A DNA stretch of 38,673 nt, taken from the IMG/VR virus record IMGVR_UViG_3300045912_000943, positions 1 to 38,673 of that record. One strand, 5' to 3'. Of the stretch, positions 5,779-12,606 are shown piece after piece (positions within the stretch are counted from its first letter, which is position 1; every line of letters starts with the position of its first letter). The notes beneath the pieces are model-generated. The model made no database searches. It was not told the DNA's origin and worked only from the letters and a program-made list of their open reading frames with translations. The translations under genes were made by a program, and so were the position numbers. This DNA comes from a virus.

Positions 5779-6083
5779 CCGGCCAGCCCGACCTGTTCGG
5801 CCTGGACGCGGCGGTGCGGTCGCAGTGGCCGGCGACCTCGATCGCGGCGGCCGAGGCGCTGCAGCCCGACGCGCGCACGCTGCGCGAGGACGTGCTGGCC
5901 GCGATCCGCGCGGCCGGGCCGGCCGGGCTCACCGCCGACGAGGCGGCGGCGCGGCTGCGGCTCTCCCCCTTCACCGCCCGGCCGCGCTGCACCGAGCTGC
6001 GCGCGGCCGGGCTGGTGCGCGACAGCGGCCAGCGGCGCGCCAACGCCTCGGGCCGCGCGGCGATCGTCTGGGTGGCGGCGTGA
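5775..6083 (+). CDS. Winged-helix DNA-binding protein
   Basis: The 102-residue product has an N-terminal MTGQPDLFGLDAA segment and then a winged helix-turn-helix at residues ~35-85 (LREDVLAAIRAAGPAGLTAD, EAAARLRLSPFTARPRCTEL, RAAGLVRDSGQRR). The pattern resembles MarR/replication-accessory winged helices used in phage early operons. The ATG at 5775 overlaps the upstream stop as ATGA, and the GTG of the next gene overlaps its own stop. It probably binds DNA in the early operon; the target is unknown. Confidence 0.65.
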   Translation: MTGQPDLFGLDAAVRSQWPATSIAAAEALQPDARTLREDVLAAIRAAGPAGLTADEAAARLRLSPFTARPRCTELRAAGLVRDSGQRRANASGRAAIVWVAA

Positions 6084-6301
6084 GCGGCTGGTGCCTCTGC
6101 TGTTGGCTCGTGGTCGAGACCGCGCGGACGGTCACGCCCTGGCTCGCCCCGGAGGCGCGGCCGCGCGACGCCTATGGCCCGTTCGGCACGCGCGATCGCT
6201 GCGAGGCGGCGCTGGAGACCGCGCGCGCCGCGCCGGGCCAGGCCGACTGGCGGATCGAGGCGGCGCGCTGCGAGCGCCGCCAGGCCGAGGTGCTGCGCTG
6301 A
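6080..6301 (+). CDS. Small cysteine-containing hypothetical protein
   Basis: A GTG at 6080 overlaps the preceding TGA (GTGA) and opens a 73-residue frame. The N-terminus MSGWCLCCWLVVETARTV is short, hydrophobic and Cys-rich (C5, C7, C8). It is followed by a charged region with two further Cys (FGTRDRCEAALETARA and EAARCERRQ). It could be a small exported or membrane-anchored protein, but the leader is weak. The assignment rests on coupling (TGATG with the next gene) and coding-type base use. The family was not recognised. Confidence 0.5.
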   Translation: MSGWCLCCWLVVETARTVTPWLAPEARPRDAYGPFGTRDRCEAALETARAAPGQADWRIEAARCERRQAEVLR

Positions 6302-6750
6302 TGCCGCGCCGCCCGCCGCCGGTGCAGCCTGGCCTGTTCGACTGGGCGCCGCCGGCGGCCTACCCGCCCGACCAGGTGCGCGCGGCGACCCTGCATGGCC
6401 GGATCAGCCGGGCGGTGGCGCAGACCCTGCGCGACTGCGGCCTGCCGCGCGCCGAGGTCTGCGCGCGGATGGAGGCGTTCCTCGGCGCGCGCGTGAGCCA
6501 GGCGATGCTCGACGCCTACGCGTCGCAGGCGCGCGAGGAGCACGCGATCAGCGCGGTGCGGCTGGCGGCGCTCGCGCACGCGACCGGCGATGCCCGGCTG
6601 CTCGACGTGCTGGCCGAACCGCTCGGGCTGGCGGTGATCCCGCGCCGGCTGCTGCCGCTGATCGAGCTCGCCGAGGTGCACGAGCAGGCCGAGGCGCTGC
6701 GGCGCAAGGCCGATGCGCTGCGCCGCGCGGCGCGGGGCGGCGGCGGATGA
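6301..6750 (+). CDS. Hypothetical helical protein upstream of transposase
   Basis: The 149-residue product is predominantly helical: a QPGLFDW start, a region of residues ~30-100 resembling a small DNA-binding or adaptor fold (RISRAVAQTLRDCGLPRAEV, then FLGARVSQAMLDAYASQARE), and a C-terminal coiled coil (IELAEVHEQAEALRRKADAL). Proteins with this SQAMLDAYASQAREEH-type sequence commonly sit directly before the transposase in Mu-like phages of alphaproteobacteria (from memory, not searched). It overlaps transposase A by ATGA, so co-translation is likely. Function unknown. Confidence 0.65.
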   Translation: MPRRPPPVQPGLFDWAPPAAYPPDQVRAATLHGRISRAVAQTLRDCGLPRAEVCARMEAFLGARVSQAMLDAYASQAREEHAISAVRLAALAHATGDARLLDVLAEPLGLAVIPRRLLPLIELAEVHEQAEALRRKADALRRAARGGGG

Positions 6751-8465
6751 CCCGCGCCGCGCGCAAGGACGCGGTCAACGCGGCCCCGGACTGGGCCTGG
6801 TTCGAGCGGCTGCCGGACCAGGCCAAGGCCAAGGCGCGGGCGCGGCTCGCCGCGCTGGAGGCGGTCGCGGCGCTGGCCGGTCGCGGTGCGACCAAGGTCG
6901 CGGCGATCCAGACGGTGGCGCGGCAGCAGGGCGTCGGCGCGGCCTCGCTCTACCGCTGGGCCGAGCTGGTGAACGGTGTCGCCCGGGCGGACTGGCTGCC
7001 GGCGCTCGCCCCGCGCCACGCCGGCGGCCGCGCCGGCGCCGAGATGCCGGAGCAGGCGTGGTCGGCGCTGAAGGCGGATTATCTCCGCCCGTCCCGGCCG
7101 GCGTTCACGGACTGCTATCGCCGCCTCGCGCGCATCGCCGCGGCGGAGGGGTGGCAGATCCCCAGCGAGCGCACGCTGCTGCGGCGGATGCTGGCGATCC
7201 CCGAGCCGCAGCGCGTGCTGCTGCGCGACGGTGTCGAGGCGCTCAGGCGGATGTTCCCGGCGCAGCAGCGCGACCGCTCCGGCTTCCACGCGCTGGAGGC
7301 GGTGAACGCCGACGGCCACCGCTGGGACGTGTTCGTGCGCTGGCCCGACGGCACGGTGGCGCGGCCCGAGATGGTCGCGTTCCAGGATCTCTACTCGGGC
7401 AAGATCCTGTCCTGGCGGGTGGACCAGGCGCCGTCCTGGCACGCCGTGCGGCTCGCGTTCGGCGACCTCGTCGAGCGCTACGGCATCCCGTCGCTGTGCT
7501 GGCTGGACAACGGCCGCGAGTTCGCCGCCAAGCGGATCACCGGCGGCCAGCCGAACCGCTACCGCTTCAAGCTGCGCGAGGAGGAGCCGGAGGGGCTGCT
7601 CACCGCGCTCGGCGTCGCCGTGCGCTGGACCTCGCCGTATCACGGCCAGGCCAAGCCGATCGAGCGGGCGTTCCGCGACCTCGCCGGGGCGGTGGCGAAG
7701 CATCCCGCCTTCGAGGGCGCCTATACCGGCCCGAATCCCCAGGCGAAGCCGGCGAACTACGGCAGCCGGGCCGTGCCGCTCGAGACCTTCCTGCGCGTGG
7801 TCGGCGAGGGCATCGCTGAGCACAATGCGCGGCCCGGCCGGCGCAGCGCGACCTGCGCGGGCCGGTCGTTCGATGCGACCTTCGCCGCGTCCTACGCCGA
7901 GGCGCCGATCCGCCGCGCCACCGCCGAGCAGCGCCGGCTCTGGCTGCTGGCCGCCGACCTGGTGCGGGTCAGCCGGCAGGACGGCACGGTCCGGCTCTAC
8001 GGCAACCGCTACTGGTCGGAGGCGCTGCTCGCGCACCGCGGCGCGGCCGTGACGGTCCGCTTCGACCCCGAGGCGCTGGCCGAGCCGGTGCATGTCTATG
8101 CCGCCGACGGCCGCTATCTCGGGTCGGCGGAGTGCCTGGAGGCGGCCGGGTTCAGCGATGTGGCGGCGGCGCAGGACCAGGCGCGGCGGTGGAAGCAGTT
8201 CCTGCGCGCGACCCGCACGGCGGCCGAGCTCCAGGACCGGATGGACCTCGCCCAGTTGGCCCGCCGCCTGCCCGCCGCCGAGGCGGCCGAGCCGCCGGAG
8301 GCTCGGGTGGTGCGCCCGCTGTTCCGCGGCGCGGCGGCGCTGAAGCCGGAGGCCGAGGCGGCCGAGGACGCCGAGGAGCGGGTGCTGGCGGCGCTGCGCA
8401 CCGGCGTGGCGGCGCGCCGCGCGTTCCGGGTGGTCGAGGAGGGCTTCGTCGGCGAGGCCGACTGA
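6747..8465 (+). CDS. A: Mu-type DDE transposase A
   Basis: The 572-residue product has an N-terminal helix-turn-helix region (residues ~35-150), an RNase H-like catalytic core with the DDE triad D189 (AVNADGH), D254 (CWLDNGREF) and E306 (PYHGQAKPIERAF), and a Mu-type C-terminal beta barrel (~400-470). It catalyses strand cleavage and transfer at the prophage ends during integration and replicative transposition, binding the L1-L3 repeats at 2462-2624. Mu A is 663 residues; this one lacks part of the N-terminal enhancer-binding region. ATG 6747 overlaps the upstream stop; longer frames only read through upstream genes. The C-terminal tail (~500-572) is acidic and probably contacts ATPase B. 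Confidence 0.95.
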   Translation: MTRAARKDAVNAAPDWAWFERLPDQAKAKARARLAALEAVAALAGRGATKVAAIQTVARQQGVGAASLYRWAELVNGVARADWLPALAPRHAGGRAGAEMPEQAWSALKADYLRPSRPAFTDCYRRLARIAAAEGWQIPSERTLLRRMLAIPEPQRVLLRDGVEALRRMFPAQQRDRSGFHALEAVNADGHRWDVFVRWPDGTVARPEMVAFQDLYSGKILSWRVDQAPSWHAVRLAFGDLVERYGIPSLCWLDNGREFAAKRITGGQPNRYRFKLREEEPEGLLTALGVAVRWTSPYHGQAKPIERAFRDLAGAVAKHPAFEGAYTGPNPQAKPANYGSRAVPLETFLRVVGEGIAEHNARPGRRSATCAGRSFDATFAASYAEAPIRRATAEQRRLWLLAADLVRVSRQDGTVRLYGNRYWSEALLAHRGAAVTVRFDPEALAEPVHVYAADGRYLGSAECLEAAGFSDVAAAQDQARRWKQFLRATRTAAELQDRMDLAQLARRLPAAEAAEPPEARVVRPLFRGAAALKPEAEAAEDAEERVLAALRTGVAARRAFRVVEEGFVGEAD

Positions 8466-8483
8466 CGCGTCGGCGAGGCCGAC
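8447..8483 (+). repeat. 16-bp direct repeat across the transposase stop codon
   Basis: CGTCGGCGAGGCCGAC occurs at 8447-8462 and again at 8468-8483, offset by 21 bp. The first copy encodes the last residues of transposase A and the second lies in the leader of ATPase B, just before its AAGGAGGAG ribosome site. A recent small tandem duplication is the simplest explanation. Confidence 0.7.
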
Positions 8484-8499
8484 CAAGGAGGAGTGGGAC

Positions 8500-9477
8500 A
8501 TGGGACAGAGTGCGGAGCGGCGCTGGAGCGCCGAGGAGCAGGAGGCGATCCGGGTCAGGGTGCAGGAGACCATCCGCACCGAGGACCTGACCCAGAAGGC
8601 GGTCGCGGTCGAGAGCGGGATCCCGTACGGCAGCCTGACGCCGTTCCTGGGCGGCACGTATGCCGGCGACGGCAGCCGGATGTGCGAGAAGCTGGAGCGC
8701 TGGCTCGCCGCGCGCGAGCGCCGGGCGGCCGCGCAGGTGCCGCTGCCGCAGCAGATCTTCGTCGCCACGCCGACCGCGCAGGCGATCCACGACGTGCTGG
8801 CGCACGCGCAGGACCTGCCGGACATGGTGACCATCACCGGCGCGCCGGGCACCGGCAAGACCTCGGCGGTGTGCGCCTACGTGCGCGCCAACCCGAATGT
8901 CCACAAGCTCGTCGCCGAGCCGGCGCTCAACACGGTCCGCGCGCTGCTCCAGGCCCTGGCGGCGCTGCTCGGGGTCTATGACCTCGGCTCGCAGCACCGG
9001 ATCAGCCGCCTGGTCGGACGCCGCCTGACGGGCACGCGCGGGCTCATCATCGTCGACGAGGCGCAGCACCTCTCGTCGGCGATGCTCGACCAGCTGCGCG
9101 CGTTCCACGACCAGTGCCCGGTCGGCATCGCGCTGGTCGGCAACGAGGCGGTGATCGGCCGGCTGGAGGGCGGGCGCCGCTCGGCCGAGTACGCGCAGCT
9201 CTACTCGCGGGTCGGCATGCGGCTCCGGGTCGGGCGGAGCGCGCGCGCCGTGGCGGCCGATGTCGAGCCGCTGCTGACGGCCTGGGACGTGCCGGAGGGC
9301 GAGGTGCGCGCACGGCTGCGCGCGGTGGCGCGCCAGCCCGGGGCGCTGCGCGCGATGCGCAAGACCTGGGTGATCGCGCAGCTCCTCGCGCGCGCCGAGG
9401 AGCGCGCGGTGGCGGCGGCGGATGTCTCGCTGGCGTGGGAGCGGCTCTCCTCGGCGCCGCTCGGGGAGGCGGCGTGA
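8500..9477 (+). CDS. B: AAA+ transposition ATPase B (MuB-like)
   Basis: The 325-residue product has an N-terminal helix-turn-helix (residues ~20-70, DLTQKAVAVESGIPYGSLTP) and an AAA+ domain with Walker A GAPGTGKT (114-121), Walker B LIIVDEAQ (182-189) and a sensor-like ALVGNEA segment (~208-216). MuB binds DNA nonspecifically, delivers target DNA to the transposase and gives target immunity. A strong AAGGAGGAG ribosome site lies 8 nt before ATG 8500. Mu B has 312 residues, so the length is normal. It directly follows A and overlaps the GcrA-like gene by TGATG. Confidence 0.94.
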   Translation: MGQSAERRWSAEEQEAIRVRVQETIRTEDLTQKAVAVESGIPYGSLTPFLGGTYAGDGSRMCEKLERWLAARERRAAAQVPLPQQIFVATPTAQAIHDVLAHAQDLPDMVTITGAPGTGKTSAVCAYVRANPNVHKLVAEPALNTVRALLQALAALLGVYDLGSQHRISRLVGRRLTGTRGLIIVDEAQHLSSAMLDQLRAFHDQCPVGIALVGNEAVIGRLEGGRRSAEYAQLYSRVGMRLRVGRSARAVAADVEPLLTAWDVPEGEVRARLRAVARQPGALRAMRKTWVIAQLLARAEERAVAAADVSLAWERLSSAPLGEAA

Positions 9478-9956
9478 TGCTGGCGTCTCCCTGGCCCGAC
9501 CGCGACGGCGAGCTGCGCGCGCGCTGGGCGGCGGGCGAGACGACTCTCGCGATCGCCGAGGCGATGGGGCTGACCAAGAACCAGGTGATCGGCCGCGCGC
9601 ACCGGCTCGGCCTGCCGGCGCGCCCGCACCCGATCCGCCGCGCCGAGGGCGGCGCGCCGCGGACGCCCCGCCCGGCGCCCAAGGCCGCGCGGGCCGCCGT
9701 GGCGCGGGCGGGGGCCTCCGCGCCCTCACCCCGGCCCTCTCCCGCGCCGCGGGAGAGGGAGCGCGCGCCGGCCGTCCCCGCGGTACTGGCGCGGACGGCA
9801 CGGTGCTGCTGGCCGGTGTGGCCCAACGGCGCCGGCCGCGAACACCCGGAGTACGGCCGCTATTGCGGCGCGCCGGCGCTGCTCGGGTCGAGCTACTGCC
9901 CGGCGCACCACGCGCGCGCTGGCCGGGTGCGCACGGAAACGGAGGACGCGGCATGA
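9477..9956 (+). CDS. Phage-encoded GcrA-like protein
   Basis: This 159-residue protein shares the architecture of the host GcrA at 1605: an N-terminal helix-turn-helix (residues 5-47, ETTLAIAEAMGLTKNQVIGRAHRL), a shared HPIRR/SPIRR junction, a Pro/Ala/Arg linker, and a C-terminal cluster CCWPVW (C110, C111), YCGAPALLGSSYCPAHH (C130, C141, H144). The WTxE start of GcrA is replaced by WPDRD. GcrA homologues recruit sigma-70 polymerase at CcrM-methylated promoters, so a phage copy could redirect host cell-cycle transcription or drive phage promoters. It overlaps ATPase B and the DnaA-like gene, placing it in the replication operon. Its linker carries a REP-like palindrome (9735-9759). Confidence 0.85.
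   Translation: MLASPWPDRDGELRARWAAGETTLAIAEAMGLTKNQVIGRAHRLGLPARPHPIRRAEGGAPRTPRPAPKAARAAVARAGASAPSPRPSPAPRERERAPAVPAVLARTARCCWPVWPNGAGREHPEYGRYCGAPALLGSSYCPAHHARAGRVRTETEDAA
9723..9759. repeat. REP-like palindrome in the GcrA-like gene
   Basis: Arms CCCTCTCCC (9735-9743) and GGGAGAGGG (9751-9759) flank a 7-nt loop, preceded by CCCTCACCCCGG from 9723. The unit is nearly identical to the copies at 5403-5438 and 5461-5486. It lies within the unstructured linker, where added Pro/Arg/Ser residues should be tolerated. Confidence 0.68.
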
Positions 9957-10384
9957 GCCGGGCGATCGTCGAGCAGTTCGACGTGGTGCTGGAGCAGCTC
10001 GCGAGGCTGCGCCGCGAGGTCGAGGCGCTGCGCGCGGTGATCGACGCGACCGCGGTCGGCCGCGTGGAAGGGCCGCTCGCGGCGGCGATCGCGGTGGTGT
10101 GCGAGCGGATGGTGGTGCCGCGGGCGCGGCTGGTGTCGCGGCTGCGCGACAGCCGGACGGCGTGGGCGCGGATGATGGCGTGCTGGCTGGCGCACCACGC
10201 CGGCGCGATGCCAGTGACCGCGATCGCGGCGGCGCTCGACCGCGACCACTCGACGATCGGCTACGGGCTCCAGCGCGTCGATCTGCGCCGGGCGTGCGAC
10301 CCCGAGTTCGCCGGTCGGCTGGCGGCGATGGCCGACCAGGTGCGCGCGCTGCTGCTCCCCACAATCGAGCGGAGGGCGGCATGA
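9953..10384 (+). CDS. Protein with DnaA domain IV-like DNA-binding domain
   Basis: The 143-residue product has an N-terminal coiled coil (residues ~5-35) and a C-terminal part (residues ~42-135) that matches the DnaA DNA-binding domain: ARMMACWLAHHAGAMPVTAI, then AAALDRDHSTIGYGLQRVD with the DnaA-signature R97-D98-H99-S100-T101 block. It lacks the AAA+ ATPase and the DnaB-loading parts, so it cannot act as an initiator alone. It could bind DnaA boxes as a competitor or direct phage replication or transcription. It is ATGA-coupled to the GcrA-like gene and followed by gam. The domain call is from visible motifs; the role is inference. Confidence 0.8.
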   Translation: MSRAIVEQFDVVLEQLARLRREVEALRAVIDATAVGRVEGPLAAAIAVVCERMVVPRARLVSRLRDSRTAWARMMACWLAHHAGAMPVTAIAAALDRDHSTIGYGLQRVDLRRACDPEFAGRLAAMADQVRALLLPTIERRAA

Positions 10385-10411
10385 GCGCGCGGAGCGAGAA
10401 GGAGAAGCGAC

Positions 10412-10930
10412 ATGGCTAGAGTGAAGCGTGCGGCCGCGGCGGTGACGGTGCCGCAGAGCCAGGCCGAGGCGGCCGAGGCGCTGGCCGCGATCGGCGCGGC
10501 GCAGCGGTCGCTGGAGGTGATCCAGGCCGCGCTCGACGAGCAGGTGGCGGCGCTGAAGGCGGCGGCCGAGGCCGAGGCGGCGCCGCACCGCGCCGTGGTC
10601 GAGCAGCGCACGCGCGGGCTGGAGGTGTGGGCGGCGGCGAATCGCGGCCTCGCCAAGGGCAAGACGATCACGCTGCCGACCGGGACGCTGTCCTGGCGGG
10701 TGCGCCCGCCCGCGGTGCGGCTGAGCGATGTCAAGGCGGTGCTGGCGGAGCTCGCGGTGCGCGGGCTCACGGCGTTCATCCGCACCAAGCACGAGGTCGA
10801 CAAGGAGGCGATGCTGGCCGCGCCGGACGTGGCCGCGTCGATCCCGGGCGTGACGATCGTCACGCAGGTCGAGGACTTCGTGGTCGAGCCGACCGCGCTG
10901 ACGCTGGCCGAGGCGGGAGGGCCGGCATGA
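10412..10930 (+). CDS. gam: Host-nuclease inhibitor Gam-like protein
   Basis: This 172-residue protein matches Mu Gam: a long N-terminal helical hairpin (residues ~12-80), then KGKTITLPTGTLSWRVRPPA and a C-terminal part (IRTKHEVDKEAMLAAP, IPGVTI). Mu Gam is a Ku-like dimer that coats DNA ends and blocks exonucleases such as RecBCD, protecting phage ends. Mu Gam has 174 residues, so this one is full length. A GAGAAGGAGAAG ribosome site precedes ATG 10412. The gene follows the DnaA-like gene after 27 bp and overlaps the next gene by ATGA. Confidence 0.93.
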   Translation: MARVKRAAAAVTVPQSQAEAAEALAAIGAAQRSLEVIQAALDEQVAALKAAAEAEAAPHRAVVEQRTRGLEVWAAANRGLAKGKTITLPTGTLSWRVRPPAVRLSDVKAVLAELAVRGLTAFIRTKHEVDKEAMLAAPDVAASIPGVTIVTQVEDFVVEPTALTLAEAGGPA

Positions 10931-11169
10931 CCGGCCCGCGCACCGCGCCGATGGGCGACGCGCTGCGCGCGATCGCCCGGCACCTGGCCGAGACCGGCGC
11001 CAGCACGGCGCCGCGGCCGCGGCGCACCCACGCCGACACGATGGCGCGGCTGACCCGCGAGGGCTGGCTGGAGCCCGCGCCGTCCGGTCCCGGCGGCGGC
11101 GCGAACCTCCGCTGGCGGCTGACCGACCAGGCGCGCGCCTGGCTCAGCCTGCCGCCGGTGCGGCTGTGA
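10927..11169 (+). CDS. Small winged-helix-like hypothetical protein
   Basis: The 80-residue product begins MTGPRTAPMGDALRAIARHL and has a compact winged-helix-like layout (THADTMARLTREGWLEPAPS, then a LRWRLTDQARAWL beta-wing ending). Such small proteins are frequent between gam and gemA in Mu-like phages. It is coupled to gam by ATGA and to the next gene by GTGA. DNA binding is inferred from the predicted fold only. Confidence 0.6.
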   Translation: MTGPRTAPMGDALRAIARHLAETGASTAPRPRRTHADTMARLTREGWLEPAPSGPGGGANLRWRLTDQARAWLSLPPVRL

Positions 11170-11378
11170 TCCGCCCGCCGACCCGCGGCGACCTGCTCTG
11201 GCGGGCCGAACAGGACCGCGTGCGGCACGCCCAGTGGCTCGCCGCGGCCGCGCGCGGCGGCACCTGCGGGCTGCACCGGGCGGTCTGCCAGGCGTTCGCC
11301 GCCGATGCGCGGATCCGGCTGGCGGCGACCCTGCGGGCGCTGCGGGCGATCCCGCCCAAGACCCGGCGGGCCGCGTGA
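11166..11378 (+). CDS. Small hypothetical protein
   Basis: A GTG at 11166 overlapping the preceding TGA opens a 70-residue frame that is basic and helical (RPPTRGDLLWRAEQDRVRHA, AAARGGTCGLHRAVCQAF, RLAATLRALRAI). Two Cys (C34, C41) are present, without a clear metal site. It overlaps the following nuclease gene by TGATG. I do not recognise the family; support comes from overlap-coupling and coding-type base use. Confidence 0.55.
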   Translation: MIRPPTRGDLLWRAEQDRVRHAQWLAAAARGGTCGLHRAVCQAFAADARIRLAATLRALRAIPPKTRRAA

Positions 11379-11743
11379 TGCGCGCGCTCGCGCTCCTGCT
11401 CGCGCTGCTGCTCGTCGCCCCGGCCTGGGCCGAGCCGCTGCGCGTGATCGACGGCGACACGCTCGCGCTGGGGGGGGAGCGCATCCGCATCATCGGCATC
11501 GACGCGCCGGAACTGCCGGGCCGCTGCGCGCGCGAGGCCGTGCTGGGCCGACGCGCGGCCGAACGGCTGGCCGCGCTGCTCGCCGACGGCGCGCGGATCG
11601 AGCGGCGCGGCCGCGATCGCTTCCGGCGCACGCTGGCGATCGTGCGCACCGCCGCCGGCCGCGACGTCGCCCAGGTCCTGATCGCCGAGGGGCTGGCGCG
11701 GCCCTATCGCGGCCGCGGCCCCCGGCCCGGCTGGTGCCCGTGA
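11378..11743 (+). CDS. Exported staphylococcal-nuclease-like (thermonuclease) protein
   Basis: The 121-residue product has a clear signal peptide (residues 1-18, MRALALLLALLLVAPAWA) and then a compact SNase fold. Aligning to staphylococcal nuclease gives Ca2+/catalytic residues D27 (IDGDT), R37, D42 and E45 (RIRIIGIDAPE) and R84 (DRFRRTLAIV), all retained. SNases cut DNA and RNA with Ca2+. Export means it would act in the periplasm or outside, perhaps degrading host or incoming DNA; that role is inference. The PGWC C-terminus is typical of short bacterial members, so it is complete. It overlaps its neighbours by TGATG and GTGA. Confidence 0.85.
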   Translation: MRALALLLALLLVAPAWAEPLRVIDGDTLALGGERIRIIGIDAPELPGRCAREAVLGRRAAERLAALLADGARIERRGRDRFRRTLAIVRTAAGRDVAQVLIAEGLARPYRGRGPRPGWCP

Positions 11744-12195
11744 CGGACGCCCCGCGCCTGGCCGGCCGCCGCGCGGCGCTGGCGAAGATCCACATCGCCA
11801 AGCGCCGCCTCGCGCTGTGCGACGACAGCTACCGCGACCTGCTGCGCCGAGTGGCCGGGGTCGAGAGCGCGGCCGCGCTGGATGCGCGCGGGATCGATCG
11901 GGTTCTGGCCGAGTTCCGCCGGCTCGGCTTCGCCGACGGCAAGGGCCGCTATCCCGCGCGCGCGCAGGCGCGGATGATCCGCGCGGTCTGGGCCGACATC
12001 GTCCGGCTGGGGATCGACGCCACCGACCCGGAGGCGGCGCTGCGCGCCTTCGTCCGCCGCCAGACCCGCACGCCGGCGGCGCCGGCCGGGGTGGACGCGG
12101 TGGAGTTCCTGGACAGCCGGCAGGCGAGCCGCGTGCTGGAGGGGCTCAAGGCCTGGCGCGCGCGGCTGGAGGCGCGGGATGCCGATCCGGCGTGA
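11740..12195 (+). CDS. gemA: GemA (gp16) family regulatory protein
   Basis: The 151-residue product matches the gp16/GemA family: RRAALAKIHIAKRRLALCDD and SYRDLLRRVAG near the start, a LAEFRRLGF middle, and an RMIRAVWADI segment, with a helical C-terminus. In Mu, GemA affects host gene expression and DNA supercoiling during lytic growth; the mechanism is not settled. A GTG start at 11740 overlaps the nuclease stop (GTGA). Its 3' end overlaps the HNH gene by 17 bp. Confidence 0.88.
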   Translation: MTDAPRLAGRRAALAKIHIAKRRLALCDDSYRDLLRRVAGVESAAALDARGIDRVLAEFRRLGFADGKGRYPARAQARMIRAVWADIVRLGIDATDPEAALRAFVRRQTRTPAAPAGVDAVEFLDSRQASRVLEGLKAWRARLEARDADPA

Positions 12196-12604
12196 GGCCC
12201 GCGGCCGCTATCCGCCCGACTGGCCCGCGATCTCGGCGGCGATCCGCGCGCGCGCCGGCAACCGCTGCGAGGCCTGCGGGGTGCGCAACCATGCCCTCGG
12301 CGGGCGGACACCCGACGGCGTGTTCCTGCCCGCCCTGCCGCTCGACTGCTCGGGCCGGCGGCCGGAGCCCCGCAGCTGGGCGTGGTGCGGCCGCGGCCCC
12401 CGCACGGAGTATCTGCGGATCATCCGGATCGTGCTGACCGTGGCGCACCTCAACCACCAGCCGGAGGACTGCCGCGCGGAAAACCTCCGCGCGCTGTGCC
12501 AGCGGTGCCACAACCGCTACGACCGCGCCGAGCGGCGCCGCGGCATGCGCATGCGCGCCCGCGCCGCGCTGGCGACCGGCGAGCTGTTCGGAGACGGGGC
12601 GTGA
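12179..12604 (+). CDS. HNH endonuclease-like protein
   Basis: The 141-residue product has a zinc-ribbon HNH motif: CEAC (C30, C33), then LTVAHLNHQPEDCRAENLRA (H90, H93, N102), and LCQRCHNRYD (C107, C110, H111). HNH proteins nick or cut DNA. The spacer between the first Cys pair and the HNH core is longer than usual and contains three more Cys/Trp-rich segments. Its position at the end of the early operon is common in Mu-like phages of this type, where the role is unknown. It overlaps gemA and ends 2 bp from the convergent moron. Confidence 0.87.
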   Translation: MPIRREARGRYPPDWPAISAAIRARAGNRCEACGVRNHALGGRTPDGVFLPALPLDCSGRRPEPRSWAWCGRGPRTEYLRIIRIVLTVAHLNHQPEDCRAENLRALCQRCHNRYDRAERRRGMRMRARAALATGELFGDGA

Positions 12605-12606
12605 TG

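Noticed and set aside
6174-6746. Longer N-terminus for transposase A
   Set aside because: The extension reads through two well-supported upstream genes in another frame. ATG 6747 gives a coupled start and a normal N-terminal domain.
10381-10419. A 12-codon frame (MSARSEKEKRHG) between the DnaA-like gene and gam
   Set aside because: It is mostly the GAGAAGGAGAAG ribosome site of gam, so it is better read as a leader than a gene.
12179-12604. HNH protein as a packaging endonuclease
   Set aside because: It lies in the early operon far from the terminase genes, and Mu-like phages package by headful cutting, so only a generic HNH call is supported.
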